DNA of 64,000 bases from Elusimicrobiota bacterium (GTDB taxonomy: Bacteria > Elusimicrobiota > Elusimicrobia > F11), in NCBI GenBank assembly GCA_022072025.1, contig JAJVIP010000002.1:225356-289355 (forward strand). Direction: 5' to 3'. How positions within the stretch are numbered: the first letter of the stretch is position 1; each line of letters opens with the position of its first letter. Of this stretch, positions 47,001 to 55,986 are shown in pieces. The translations under genes and the position numbers were made by a program. Below the pieces are notes generated by a model. That model was not told the DNA's origin, ran no database searches, and was given only the letters and a program-made list of their open reading frames with translations.

Positions 47001-47221
47001 TGTCTGCCGCTGTTCCAACCGCTATGGCAGTTGGCGCTGGCTCTGAAACGCGTGCTCCCATGGCCCAGGTGGTGATCGGCGGTGTGCTGCTTTCAACCTT
47101 GTTGACTTTGTTTGTTGTTCCCGTTGTTTACAGTTTGCTCTCTCATTTTGAATCGCACCAGCATGACCGCGACCTCAAAGAAGCGATGAAGGAGCTGGGC
47201 GAAATTCCCCATTCAAAATGA
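44090..47221 (+). CDS. RND efflux pump, AcrB/HAE1 type
   Basis: 1043 residues with twelve membrane helices and two large periplasmic loops. Proton-relay residues are conserved: DD in IVVDDAIMVLENI (TM4) and K in GIVKKNSILLVDF (TM10). VEGVKEISSSSRNG in the porter domain is typical of the MdtB/AcrB group. It exports hydrophobic or amphiphilic compounds with proton antiport. The periplasmic adaptor usually encoded beside it is absent here. AGGAG lies 10 nt upstream. Its stop overlaps cpdA by 4 bp. Confidence 0.93.
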   Translation: MTLSDYSIKKPVFAWMLMMGLIVFGAISFSRMGISQLPDVDYPVINVRVDWEGASPEVVETEVTDVIEDVLMSVEGVKEISSSSRNGRASVSVEFHLNRDIDVALQDVQSKLAQAQRNLPVEIDPPVVSKNNPEDQPIMWVALTGDRSTKELMEYTKDRLKDSFTTVPGVGEVTLGGYVEPNLRVWLDKSKMRANEITVDDVINTIRTQHSELPAGRIESTKQDLTIRVMGEAATVEEFQKIIIPSRQGAPLWKTLRMGDVGRIEDGLDDIQRISRSQGKLAVGLGIRKQRGSNAVAVAKAVKLKVNELKATLPQGMDLTVVFDTTRFIEEGTRELNHHLILAALLTGVVCWIFLGSFSSTINILLAIPVSVVGAFTVLYFMGFTLNTFTLLGLTLAIGIVVDDAIMVLENIVRYKEMKMSRVKAALLGAREITPAAVAATVAVLAIFIPVVFMPGIVGKFLFQFGVTMSVAVGLSLVEAVTITPMRCSQFLSTGHNTWLGRKMDRFMESLSRLYSRSLGWVLDHRGVTLLISLGIFATVVPLSKRVKKEFVPSQDQSRFLVRIQTPTGSSLEFTDKVFLRAEKKILENPAVLNYFAAIGGFGGGEPDTGNMFVTLKNPKERPLREGGKRPMSQADVMSWVRNEFSQIPGVRRAVIQDLSQQGFSAQRGFPVEVSLLGRDWDQLSQVSEALQEKMKNSGLMTDVDTDYRLGQPEVRVIPNRKKAAERGVSVQAIGNAINAMVGGIRIGKYTRGGRRYDIRVRLEGVDRTQPDQIRQIWVRNNRGELISLADVVELKEKSSLVSISRKDRQRAIRVFANVAPGKSQGEALQEMNRLAKDLLPEGTRMVFSGSAATFGESNQGLIFVFVLGLFTAYMVLASQYNSFIHPVTVLLALPFSVTGAFLALWLSGHTLNLYSSIGIILLMGIVKKNSILLVDFTNERRRQGDSVLEALKAACPIRLRPIIMTSISTMSAAVPTAMAVGAGSETRAPMAQVVIGGVLLSTLLTLFVVPVVYSLLSHFESHQHDRDLKEAMKELGEIPHSK

Positions 47222-48000
47222 AAATCTTGCAGATCACGGATACACACCTCTTCGCGGGTCTGGATCAGAAGTTATGCGGAATGAACACGGCGGAATCTCT
47301 GGCGAAAGTCCTTGAGTTGGCCAAAAAAGAGGATTGGCCGCCCGATTTGATTTTGGCCACCGGAGACCTTTCTCATGATGAAACCGAGCTTTCTTATAAA
47401 CGATTTTTAGAAATGTTTGAGCCGCTCGATGTTCCGGTTTTTTGTTTGCCGGGCAACCATGATTTGCCGGCGCGTTTTTCTCGTGTTCTCTCGGCTGAAA
47501 ATGTGCACGTTGCCCGGCAGATTCTGGAACAAAATTGGCAGATCGTTCTATTGAACTCGGTCGTGGTTGGCCAAAATGGGGGACGGCTGAAACAATATGA
47601 ACTGAACTACCTGGACCAATGTCTTTCGGTTCATGGAGACTTAAACGCGCTGGTGTGCCTTCATCACAATGTCCTTCCCACCCAAACCTCTTGGCTCGAC
47701 ACCATGACGCTCAAGAACTCGAACGAATTGTTTCAGGTGTTGGATCAGCACCCCAATGTTCGAGTTGTCTTGACGGGGCATATCCACCAAGATTTTTCAG
47801 CCAGACGGGGTAAGGTGGAGATTTTGGCCTCTCCTTCAACCTGCATACAGTTTCTTCCCAAATCGGGAAAATTTTCAATCGATGAACAACAGCCTGGATA
47901 CCGATGGCTGGAACTGAGACCCAATGGATCGATTAAAACAGGGGTTCGCCGATTGGAAAACTTCACTTTTACTCCTGACCTTTCTTCAAGGGGGTATTAG
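47218..48000 (+). CDS. Metallophosphoesterase, CpdA-like
   Basis: 260 residues. The binuclear metal motifs are all present in order: DTHL, GDLSHDE, PGNHDLP, HHN and GHIHQD, with spacing of class III cyclic-nucleotide phosphodiesterases. CpdA hydrolyses cAMP; the substrate here is unproven. The ATGA overlap with the RND gene shows cotranscription, but a functional tie is not obvious. Confidence 0.85.
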   Translation: MKILQITDTHLFAGLDQKLCGMNTAESLAKVLELAKKEDWPPDLILATGDLSHDETELSYKRFLEMFEPLDVPVFCLPGNHDLPARFSRVLSAENVHVARQILEQNWQIVLLNSVVVGQNGGRLKQYELNYLDQCLSVHGDLNALVCLHHNVLPTQTSWLDTMTLKNSNELFQVLDQHPNVRVVLTGHIHQDFSARRGKVEILASPSTCIQFLPKSGKFSIDEQQPGYRWLELRPNGSIKTGVRRLENFTFTPDLSSRGY

Positions 48001-48036
48001 TTCTCTTCCCCGTTGTCAAGAACGGGGCAAAAAATT

Positions 48037-48321
48037 ATGGCCACCAATAAATCAACCAAACACCTCCTCATCAAAGGCGAAGTCCAGGGCGTTGGCTACC
48101 GAATGTCCATGTATTACGCGGCAAAACGTTTGGGCGTGGCCGGTTGGGTTCGCAATCGTCGTGATGGGACGGTGGAGGCCATGGTCCAAGGGGAAACCGA
48201 AGCGGTGGAATCATTTATCGCCTGGGCCCACAAAGGGCCTGATTTGGCTCGTGTGGATGAGGTGAGTGTGACGGAGGGGGCGGGGGAATATTCTGAGTTT
48301 ACGGTGCGGAACAGTATTTGA
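48037..48321 (+). CDS. acyP: Acylphosphatase
   Basis: 94 residues. Catalytic arginine in [18 protein letters not shown] and asparagine in [17 protein letters not shown] define the family, which hydrolyses carboxyl-phosphate bonds. ATG 48037 gives the usual length; the in-frame TTG 48013 is less likely. The stop overlaps the TTG of the next gene. Confidence 0.92.
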   Translation: MATNKSTKHLLIKGEVQGVGYRMSMYYAAKRLGVAGWVRNRRDGTVEAMVQGETEAVESFIAWAHKGPDLARVDEVSVTEGAGEYSEFTVRNSI

Positions 48322-48842
48322 AAATTCGGGCGGAACTCCATCTGGGGGATTTTTCAGGAAAAGTTATTTTGGCAGCCAAGCCAGAAGAGAAGGCCGACCA
48401 TCTGGCCATGAAATTGGCCGCCTTCACGATGTTTCTTCCCATGGGGCCCATTGTTGAACCTTCCACCGATCATCCGGGGTTGGCGGGTTTGGACATTCGA
48501 CCGGATGTGTGCACGTTGAATGAGGCCGGGGAGATCGATGTGTGGATCGAATGTGGGGAGGTTTCCATCAATAAACTCGACAAATTGGCGCGCCGCCTCC
48601 CAGAAACTCGGATTGTGGTTATTAAGTCTGATCGACGTCAGGCTCTGCACCTTCGCGAACGGTTGACGGATGAGGTCAAACAGGGGGAACGTATCGAAAT
48701 TTGGACTTGGCTGGAGGGGGCTTTTCAGACCTGGCTAAAAGCCATGGAAGATAAAACCGAACTCTATGGTGAAGCCCACGAAAAGTCCTTCAACCTGGTC
48801 ATCAACGGCATCCCCTATGCCGTCGATCTCATTTCCGTTTGA
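48318..48842 (+). CDS. YaeQ-family protein (probable)
   Basis: 174 residues from TTG 48318, overlapping the acylphosphatase stop as [22 protein letters not shown] and [19 protein letters not shown] with a following RIVVIKSD resemble YaeQ, a PD-(D/E)XK-like fold protein of unknown function. It is packed between acylphosphatase and hemDE with no gaps. An ATG start is not available near the N-terminus. Confidence 0.6.
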   Translation: MKIRAELHLGDFSGKVILAAKPEEKADHLAMKLAAFTMFLPMGPIVEPSTDHPGLAGLDIRPDVCTLNEAGEIDVWIECGEVSINKLDKLARRLPETRIVVIKSDRRQALHLRERLTDEVKQGERIEIWTWLEGAFQTWLKAMEDKTELYGEAHEKSFNLVINGIPYAVDLISV

Positions 48843-50795
48843 ATGCTATATTCCCAGCCCTCTATGAATTCTTCATCATCCACCACAAAAAACATTGATT
48901 TTTCCGGACTTCGGGTTGGGGCATTTGAAAGCCGCATGCAGGCGGAAATGATCCGTTTGATCCAAAACTTGAATGGCATTCCCTTCGTCGCCCCCTCCAT
49001 GAGAGAGGTTCCCTTGAACGAAAACAAAGAGGTGTTTTCATTTTGGGAAGAAGTGAAAAGGGGTCAGATTGATCTGTTGATTCTCATGACAGGGGTGGGA
49101 ACCCGAACTTTGATCAAGGCCCTGTCGACCCGTGTTCCAACACCTGAAGTGGTGGCCGCTCTTGAGAAGCTCCTCTTGGTGGTTCGGGGGCCCAAACCGG
49201 TGAAGGCACTGGCGGAGGTCGGGCTTGCGCCCCACATTCGGGTTCCTGAACCCAACACCTGGCGGGATGTGTTGAAAACCTTGGATGAAAAAAAAGATTT
49301 ATCAAACCTGACGGTCGCGGTTCAAGAATATGGAGAACCCAATCGCCTGTTTTTGGCCGAACTCTCCGCTCGAGGCGCTCAAGTGAGATCGGTGTCGGTT
49401 TACAAGTCCCAACTTCCCACGGACACGAAACCGTTGAGCGATCTTGTTTTAAAAATCGTTCAAGGGGAGATGGATGTTCTTTTGTTCACAAATGCCACAC
49501 AAGTTGAAAACGCCATGGCGATGGCGAGAAAATTGGGAAAGGCGCAGGAATTTCGCAAGGCCTTTGAACGATTGGCGGTGGCATCGGTGGGGCCTTCTTG
49601 TTCAGACATGCTTCGGGCCTATGGGCTTGCGGTTGATATGGAGCCGGAGCGTCCGATGATGGGAGCGTTGGTGGCCAAGGCCGCCGAGGCCAGCCAGAGC
49701 GTTCTCGAAAATAAAAAAAGAGTCCCTTTGAATATTCACTTCCCCAAGACTGGCGCTTCCAAAAAGGGCGACGCGCTTTTCGATAGTCGGTTTATGAAGG
49801 CCTGCCGAAAAGAGAAAACCGACCGGACCCCCATTTGGCTCATGCGTCAAGCGGGACGATATATGAAAGAGTATCGGGAGTTAAGGGCCAAAGTGTCTTT
49901 CTTGGAACTGTGTAAAAATTCTGATTTGGCCGCAGAAGTCACGGTGGACGCGGCTCATCGTTTGGGTGTTGACGCCGCCATTATTTTCTCGGACCTTCTC
50001 CCCATTGTGGAGCCGATGGGGTTTGAGTTGTCCTATGGAAAAGATCAGGGGCCACAAATTTCGAACCCTTTCAAAACGGCGGAAGATTTAAAACGGGTTA
50101 GCGCCGTGGATGTGGAAGATTCAATGGCCTACGTTCTTCAGGCCATTCGGAAAACACGTCATGCGTTAAAGTCGGATCTCCCCTTGATTGGGTTTGCGGG
50201 GGCCCCTTTTACCTTGGCCTCTTATTTGATTGAGGGAAAGGGATCTAAAAATTTCATCGAGACCAAAAGCCTTATGCTGAAAGATCCCCAAACGTGGCAC
50301 TCTTTGTTGGAAAAAATTACCACGGTGACGATCCAATATTTGAATGCGCAGGTGGCGGCGGGTGTTCAGGCGGTGCAAATATTTGATTCTTGGGTGGGTT
50401 GCCTTTCTCCTGAAGATTTCAGGACTTACGCGCTCCCTCACACGCGGCGATTGGTCAAATCCATTACTCCGGGCGTGCCGGTGATTACATTCGGGACTCA
50501 AACCGGCGGCATGTTGTCCTTGATCAAGGAAGCAGGGGGAGATGTGGTGGGCCTTGATTGGCGAGTGGAACTGGACGAGGCCTGGAATGTTTTGGGAGAC
50601 GTCGCCGTCATGGGAAACTTGGACCCGGCGGTCCTATTCTCTCATCCAAAAGAGATTCGTGAACGGGCCCAACGCCTATTAAACCAAGCCGCCGGCCGGC
50701 CCGGTCATATCTTTAATTTGGGGCATGGAATATTGCCGGGGACTCCCATCGAAAATGTTTTCGCTTTGATAGAAGCCGTCAAAAATCATGCTTAA
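48843..50795 (+). CDS. hemDE: Fused uroporphyrinogen-III synthase / uroporphyrinogen decarboxylase
   Basis: 650 residues carrying two successive heme enzymes. Residues ~20-285 are HemD: GLRVGAFESRMQAEM, LLILMTGVGTRTL, VAVQEYGEPNRLF and VLLFTNATQVENAM. Residues ~315-650 are HemE: WLMRQAGRYMKEYR, IIFSDLLPIVEPMG, GFAGAPFTLASYLIEG, DSWVGCLSP and LGHGILPGTP. HemD closes hydroxymethylbilane to uroporphyrinogen III, which HemE decarboxylates to coproporphyrinogen III, so the fusion joins consecutive steps. A short linker (~285-315) has no domain. It overlaps hemN by 8 bp. Confidence 0.92.
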   Translation: MLYSQPSMNSSSSTTKNIDFSGLRVGAFESRMQAEMIRLIQNLNGIPFVAPSMREVPLNENKEVFSFWEEVKRGQIDLLILMTGVGTRTLIKALSTRVPTPEVVAALEKLLLVVRGPKPVKALAEVGLAPHIRVPEPNTWRDVLKTLDEKKDLSNLTVAVQEYGEPNRLFLAELSARGAQVRSVSVYKSQLPTDTKPLSDLVLKIVQGEMDVLLFTNATQVENAMAMARKLGKAQEFRKAFERLAVASVGPSCSDMLRAYGLAVDMEPERPMMGALVAKAAEASQSVLENKKRVPLNIHFPKTGASKKGDALFDSRFMKACRKEKTDRTPIWLMRQAGRYMKEYRELRAKVSFLELCKNSDLAAEVTVDAAHRLGVDAAIIFSDLLPIVEPMGFELSYGKDQGPQISNPFKTAEDLKRVSAVDVEDSMAYVLQAIRKTRHALKSDLPLIGFAGAPFTLASYLIEGKGSKNFIETKSLMLKDPQTWHSLLEKITTVTIQYLNAQVAAGVQAVQIFDSWVGCLSPEDFRTYALPHTRRLVKSITPGVPVITFGTQTGGMLSLIKEAGGDVVGLDWRVELDEAWNVLGDVAVMGNLDPAVLFSHPKEIRERAQRLLNQAAGRPGHIFNLGHGILPGTPIENVFALIEAVKNHA

Positions 50796-52164
50796 TATTC
50801 CACTCGAGCTTCTCCAAAAATACAACGTGCAAGGCCCCCGCTACACCTCCTATCCGCCTGCGCCGTCTTGGACATCCGATTTTGGTCCCTCCGACTATGA
50901 AGCCACACTATCAGCCAGCAGTCAGACCGAAAAGCCATTTCCGCTATCGCTTTATTTTCATCTGCCCTTTTGCCAGCAACTCTGTTATTTCTGTGGATGC
51001 ACCACTGTTATAACGGGCCATGACCGGCGAAAAGAAGATCCCTATCTTGAATCTTTGATCAAAGAAGTGAACTGGGTGGCCGCAAGGGTGGGGACCGCGC
51101 GACCGGTGGTTCAACTTCATCTGGGAGGGGGGACTCCCACTTATTTTTCACCCGAAAAATTGTCTCGGTTCATGGAAAAAGTTCACAGCCTTTTTTCCAT
51201 TGATTCGGCCGCCGAAATGGGAGTGGAGGTGGACCCGCGGGTAACAACACTTGAACATCTGGAGGCCTTGCGGGGCCAAGGTTTTAACCGGATATCCATG
51301 GGGGTTCAAGATTTTGATCCTCTCGTTCAAAAAAGCATCAATCGGAACCAACCGTTTGAAATGACACAAAAGCTTGTGGATGCGGCGCGCGCCCTGGGGT
51401 TTGAAAGCATCAATATTGATTTAATTTATGGGCTTCCCCACCAAACAGAAAAATCATTTGAAATCACCATTCAGAAAGTTCTTATTCTAAATCCTGATCG
51501 TCTGGCGGTTTACTCCTATGCCCATGTGCCGTGGATGAAGACACATCAGGATGTCATCGCGCCTCATTTGCCAGGGGAAAAGGAAAAGTTGAATATCTTT
51601 TTGCTCGCCATGAAAATGTTTTCATCCGCCGGTTTCGAATATATTGGAATGGATCACTTTGCCAAACCCGGAGATGAAATGGCTCGGGCCCGGGCCGATC
51701 GAACCCTTTGGCGTAATTTTCAGGGGTATACCACCAAAGCGGGAACGGATCTTTTGGGGTTGGGGATGAGCGCTATCAGCCATATATATGGCTCTTATTT
51801 CCAAAATGAACGCGAGCTGATGGCCTATCAAAAAGCCATTCAGGCGGGTGCGGCCGCGACGGTGCGGGGGTTTAAATTAAATGCCGATGACAAACTTCGT
51901 TCGCGCGTGATTCAAAATCTGATGTGTCATGCCGTGGTTATGAAACCCGAAATTGAACGAGAGTTTGGAATCAATTTTGATGAATATTTTAAAGAGGCCC
52001 TTGAGGGCTTGAAACAACTTGAGCAAGACGGCCTCGTTCAACTCTCAAAACATGAAATTCGTCCCACCGATATCGGCCGTGTTTTCCTGCGTAACTTGGC
52101 GATGCCGTTCGATGCCTACCTCCCCAAACCCGGAGAGAAAAAAGTTTTTTCTAAAACGGTGTGA
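50788..52164 (+). CDS. hemN: Oxygen-independent coproporphyrinogen III oxidase
   Basis: 458 residues, radical SAM. The cluster motif is CQQLCYFCGC (CX3CX2CXC), preceded by the HemN-type PRYTSYPPAP and LYFHLPF. LHLGGGTPTYF, NRISMGVQDF and IDLIYGLPHQT complete the SAM core, and the C-terminal HemN domain follows (LMCHAVVMKPEIEREFG). It converts coproporphyrinogen III to protoporphyrinogen IX without O2, the step after HemE and before HemG (53566). All three lie within 6 kb. Confidence 0.95.
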   Translation: MLNIPLELLQKYNVQGPRYTSYPPAPSWTSDFGPSDYEATLSASSQTEKPFPLSLYFHLPFCQQLCYFCGCTTVITGHDRRKEDPYLESLIKEVNWVAARVGTARPVVQLHLGGGTPTYFSPEKLSRFMEKVHSLFSIDSAAEMGVEVDPRVTTLEHLEALRGQGFNRISMGVQDFDPLVQKSINRNQPFEMTQKLVDAARALGFESINIDLIYGLPHQTEKSFEITIQKVLILNPDRLAVYSYAHVPWMKTHQDVIAPHLPGEKEKLNIFLLAMKMFSSAGFEYIGMDHFAKPGDEMARARADRTLWRNFQGYTTKAGTDLLGLGMSAISHIYGSYFQNERELMAYQKAIQAGAAATVRGFKLNADDKLRSRVIQNLMCHAVVMKPEIEREFGINFDEYFKEALEGLKQLEQDGLVQLSKHEIRPTDIGRVFLRNLAMPFDAYLPKPGEKKVFSKTV

Positions 52165-52910
52165 AACCCAGTATTATTTTGACGGCCTATCACCGGCTTT
52201 ACTCTTCTTACGGGGCTCAAGGGTGGTGGCCCATCACACCAGCGCTGGAGATCGCGCCTGTTTATCAACCCGGGAAATCCCTTCGGAATTTAAGCGAACA
52301 GGATCGGTTTGAAATTTGTTTGGGGGCCCTCCTGACCCAAAATACTCAATGGAGCAATGTGGTCAAAGTATTGCGGGGATTAAAAGAGCGAGACTTGTTG
52401 AACCACCGGAAGCTTCTCACCCTGCCCAAACCTCAAATGGAACGGTTGTTTCGGTCCAGCGGCTATTTTCGTCAAAAAACAATCCGGGTCAAAACTTTTT
52501 TGACAGTCATCCAAAAAGAGGCTCAGGGAAAATTTTCCGTTTATTTTCAGGGTTCTTTGGCGGAGGTGCGGAAAAAACTGTTGGCCCTGCATGGAGTGGG
52601 ACCTGAAACGGCGGACTCGATGTTGCTTTATTCAGCCGGAAAGACCGTGTTTGTGGTGGATTCCTATACCAAACGGGTGGCCCAACGGTGGGGGGTTCTC
52701 AAGGGCCAAGAAACTTACAATGAGATCCAACAATTATTCCAGAATGAGATCCCTTCGTCTCTCCGCCTGTATGCTGAGTATCACGCGCTTCTGGTCCGCC
52801 TGGCCAAAGATCATTGCCGCCCTCGTCCCGTGTGTAAAGCGTGCCCCCTCTCTCGCCTTTGCCCCACCTCCCCTTTCCAGGACAAGAACCGAAAAAACAT
52901 CAGGGTTTAA
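52161..52910 (+). CDS. Endonuclease III-like DNA glycosylase
   Basis: 249 residues from GTG 52161 (GTGA overlap with hemN). HhH-GPD fold: [12 protein letters not shown], the hairpin [15 protein letters not shown], catalytic Asp in [11 protein letters not shown], and a [4Fe-4S] site [16 protein letters not shown]. Where endonuclease III has the catalytic lysine (GVGRKTA) this protein has glutamate, as in the MagIII-like monofunctional alkyl-base glycosylases, so lyase activity is doubtful. Base-excision repair role; substrate unproven. Confidence 0.85.
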   Translation: MKPSIILTAYHRLYSSYGAQGWWPITPALEIAPVYQPGKSLRNLSEQDRFEICLGALLTQNTQWSNVVKVLRGLKERDLLNHRKLLTLPKPQMERLFRSSGYFRQKTIRVKTFLTVIQKEAQGKFSVYFQGSLAEVRKKLLALHGVGPETADSMLLYSAGKTVFVVDSYTKRVAQRWGVLKGQETYNEIQQLFQNEIPSSLRLYAEYHALLVRLAKDHCRPRPVCKACPLSRLCPTSPFQDKNRKNIRV

Positions 52911-53470
52911 ATCCTATTTTCGCGGGCTGTGTGAGTTCATAAATTGCCTCAAAGATTGAGCGGATGTGAGCATCCTGTTCACCCATTCGCAATTCCAGAA
53001 CTTTTAACTTACTCGCCAATTTTCGGTGGGAGGCGATCATTTCTCGCAGACGAACAAACGCGCGCATGATGGCAATATTGACCTCAATAGCGCGGTTGCT
53101 GCTCAATACAGATGAAAGCATCGCGACACCTTGTTCTGTAAACGCCAGCGGAAGATATTTTCTATGTCGCCCGCGCCCTGTTTCTAAGGTCGCAATTTGG
53201 GGATGGGTAAATAAATTCTGTTGATAATTGATCATGTCAATGTCCTTTTTTCCGTCTGAATCTAGTTTTCATTTAGAGACAATTCGCATGTATGAAAACA
53301 CTACATGCGAAATCTTTTGGGAAGCGCTTTAAGTTTCTTTTCACCTGTTCATTTATTCTCTTGGTTGGAACACCGTAAAGTGTGGCCAGGTCCTCATCAA
53401 GCATTATTTTTTGTCGGCGAATAAGAAATATGCGGCGCTCTAGATAGCTGGTTGGGATTAGATAAGACAT
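52900..53470 (-). pseudogene. Decayed ORF6N-domain gene
   Basis: The 5' part (53470-53273) encodes IMLDEDLATLYGVPTKRINE then QVKRNLKRFPKDF, the ORF6N DNA-binding domain. The 3' part (53235-52900) has [20 protein letters not shown] and [13 protein letters not shown], the usual continuation. The two lie in different frames, separated by stops and by an inverted repeat (GCATGTA...TACATGC near 53287-53310). One ancestral gene broken by a small insertion or deletion explains this. Such genes are common mobile-element passengers. The 3' end overlaps the endonuclease gene by 11 bp. Confidence 0.75.
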
Positions 53471-53565
53471 AAAAACTCCGGTGGAAGCAGGAAGGGATGC
53501 CGAATTAAATTGGAGGGTTCAGAATCATAGCAGGTTCACTTCTCAAAAAAACATAAAGACTTGGC

Positions 53566-54876
53566 CTATCCCGTCGCCTCTCGCACCACGTCTCCAACGG
53601 AGATCCCGCCTCGGATGTTTGAAATGAATCGGAGACCTGAATGTTTTTGTTCGGTTTCTTCCAGTACGCGCATGCGGTCTTTGTGTCCCAAGGTGTATTG
53701 GGGAATGGCGCGGTCGAGGCGGGTTATTTTGGAGAAAACGGGATCCCCTGAAATATCCATGAGGGGGCGCAAAACATTCATGGCTTTATGGATCAAGGTG
53801 GCGTCGTCCAATCCCAAGAGATGAGGTTGTGTGGTTCCTCCCATAAACACCGTCCACAATTGCATGTCCTTGGGGGCGCGGTGGGGGAAAAGTTGAGAAT
53901 TCCAGAGGCAACCTAAAATTTCCTGGTGTTCACTGGGGTTGCAGAGAAATCCGAACCCGGGTTTGGGACGGTGGATTTGATCCTCTCTAAAACCCACATG
54001 TAGAACCGCCAAGGAGGCGTAGGGAATTTGCTTGAGTGTAAAGGCGGCTTCCGGCGCGAAGGAGGCAATCATTGTGGCGGTGGCAGGAGCGGGTGTGGCA
54101 AAACATATATTTTGTGAAATCACATCAAAATCTTTTCCCGAAATTTTCCAGCCTTCTTGCGTTTTGGTCACGTTTAAAACTGCGGCCTTCACTTTTATAT
54201 TGGATTCAAGAGCCTTGACGAGAACTTGGGTTAAGGTTTCAATACCCGTTGGAAACGAAAGCAACCCTTTGGGGGATTGTTTGGCGGGCAACGTTTTATT
54301 TTTCCTTCCTCTCAGGATTCCTTTCAGTATCGAACCCTGTTCTCTTTCCCACGTCACCATTTGAGGGAAAGCATGGGCCGATAGTTGTTGGGTGTCTCCC
54401 GCCCAGACGCCCGAAACGAACGGCGCCATCAGTTCAGTGGCCACTTCGCCTCCCAAGCGGCGTTCGATAAATGCGTGGAGTGTTTCATCACCCTTTTCTG
54501 TTCGAGGGGGGACAAACGGTTCCTTAAAAAGGCGAAATTTCGCTTGGGGGGTGAGGAGCGGGGTGGTGATCAAGGTTTGGGGCGACATTGGAACAGCGTG
54601 TAATTGTCCCCTTCGAAAAATATACCGCGGAGTTCTAACGTCGGCAATTTGCATTTGGGAGGTGAGGTTCAGGTCCTCAATCAACTGAAACAGCTCGGGT
54701 TTAATCTGAATGGTATTGGGACCGTATTCCAACAGAAACCCTTGTGTTTCTTCCGATCGTATGACGCCCCCCAAACGAGACGAGGATTCCAAGAGCAGAA
54801 CCGAACGTCCCCTTTTTTTCGCGGTGAAAGCCGCGGTGAGGCCGGAAAGGCCTCCTCCAATAATTACCAAGTCCAT
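53566..54876 (-). CDS. hemG: Protoporphyrinogen oxidase (HemY type)
   Basis: 436 residues from ATG 54876 (a TTG at 54888 is possible). FAD motif LVIIGGGLSGLTAAF at the N-terminus, LLLESSSRLGGVIRS, FVSGVWAGD and LSAHAFPQM in the middle, and a C-terminal FAD contact FISNIRGGISVGDVV. It oxidises protoporphyrinogen IX (or coproporphyrinogen III in some lineages) with O2. Coexistence with HemN implies heme synthesis under changing oxygen. It is divergent from rfbB. Confidence 0.9.
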   Translation of the reverse strand: MDLVIIGGGLSGLTAAFTAKKRGRSVLLLESSSRLGGVIRSEETQGFLLEYGPNTIQIKPELFQLIEDLNLTSQMQIADVRTPRYIFRRGQLHAVPMSPQTLITTPLLTPQAKFRLFKEPFVPPRTEKGDETLHAFIERRLGGEVATELMAPFVSGVWAGDTQQLSAHAFPQMVTWEREQGSILKGILRGRKNKTLPAKQSPKGLLSFPTGIETLTQVLVKALESNIKVKAAVLNVTKTQEGWKISGKDFDVISQNICFATPAPATATMIASFAPEAAFTLKQIPYASLAVLHVGFREDQIHRPKPGFGFLCNPSEHQEILGCLWNSQLFPHRAPKDMQLWTVFMGGTTQPHLLGLDDATLIHKAMNVLRPLMDISGDPVFSKITRLDRAIPQYTLGHKDRMRVLEETEQKHSGLRFISNIRGGISVGDVVREATG

Positions 54877-54921
54877 ATCCGCAATCAATATTAAAATTTG
54901 ATATGAAACACCTACAAAAAT

Positions 54922-55986
54922 ATGGAAACAATCGTTATTACCGGAGGGGCTGGGTTCATTGGCTCCAACTATGTGCGTCTGGCCCTCGCGCAGACGCAGG
55001 CCCGTCTCGTTATTGTTGACAAGCTCACCTATGCCGGCAACCTCTCAAGCCTTAAAGACGTTTCCTCCAACGCGCGTTTTGTTTTTTTGGAAGCGGATAT
55101 AGCTGACGCCACGGCCATGAAAAATTTATTTAAGGATTATGAGCCCTCCGCTGTTGTGAATTTCGCGGCCGAAACCCATGTGGACCGCTCCATCGATGGC
55201 CCCCATGCTTTTGTGAACACCAATGTGATGGGAACCTTTGTTCTTTTAGAGGCGGCGCGAAAGTATTTCGGATCTTTAATCCAAGAAGACAAAAACCGTT
55301 TTCGGTTCCATCATGTTTCGACCGATGAAGTCTATGGTTCTTTGGGGAAAACGGGCGCTTTCACCGAACAGACGGCCTACGCCCCCAATTCTCCCTATTC
55401 AGCCTCGAAAGCAGGGGCCGATCATTTGGTGAGCGCCTATTTCGCGACCTATGGATTGCCCACCTTGATCACGAATTGCTCCAATAATTTTGGGCCCTAT
55501 CAATTTCCCGAAAAACTGATCCCTCTCACCATCTTAAACGCGCTGGAGGGGAAACCGCTTCCCATCTATGGGGATGGGAGCAATGTTCGAGATTGGCTGT
55601 ATGTGGAAGACCATTGCGCCGGACTGCTGACGGCTTTGCGGAAAGGGAAACCGGGTGAAAAATATAACTTGGGAGGATTGGCCGAAAAAACGAACCTTCA
55701 AGTGGTGGATAAAATTTGCGCTATTTTGGATTCGTTGCGTCCGTTGCCTCAGGGGAAAAGTCATAAAGATTTAAAAACGTTTGTGAAAGATCGACCGGGC
55801 CATGACCATCGGTATGCCATCGATATTTCGAAAATCAAAAAGGAACTTGGATGGAAACCTCAATACAGTTTTGACTCGGCTTTGGAAAAGACGGTGGAGT
55901 GGTATCTGGAACATAAAGAGTGGTGTGAAAACGTCCAATCCGGAAAATATCGCCGGGAACGTTTGGGCTTATTGGAGAGACCATGA
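54922..55986 (+). CDS. rfbB: dTDP-glucose 4,6-dehydratase
   Basis: 354 residues, SDR fold. NAD-binding [24 protein letters not shown], catalytic [13 protein letters not shown] and [12 protein letters not shown] (YxxxK), and [18 protein letters not shown]. Second step of dTDP-L-rhamnose synthesis. It is first in rfbBACD, and its stop overlaps rfbA by 4 bp. The order B-A-C-D matches classical rhamnose clusters. Confidence 0.96.
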   Translation: METIVITGGAGFIGSNYVRLALAQTQARLVIVDKLTYAGNLSSLKDVSSNARFVFLEADIADATAMKNLFKDYEPSAVVNFAAETHVDRSIDGPHAFVNTNVMGTFVLLEAARKYFGSLIQEDKNRFRFHHVSTDEVYGSLGKTGAFTEQTAYAPNSPYSASKAGADHLVSAYFATYGLPTLITNCSNNFGPYQFPEKLIPLTILNALEGKPLPIYGDGSNVRDWLYVEDHCAGLLTALRKGKPGEKYNLGGLAEKTNLQVVDKICAILDSLRPLPQGKSHKDLKTFVKDRPGHDHRYAIDISKIKKELGWKPQYSFDSALEKTVEWYLEHKEWCENVQSGKYRRERLGLLERP

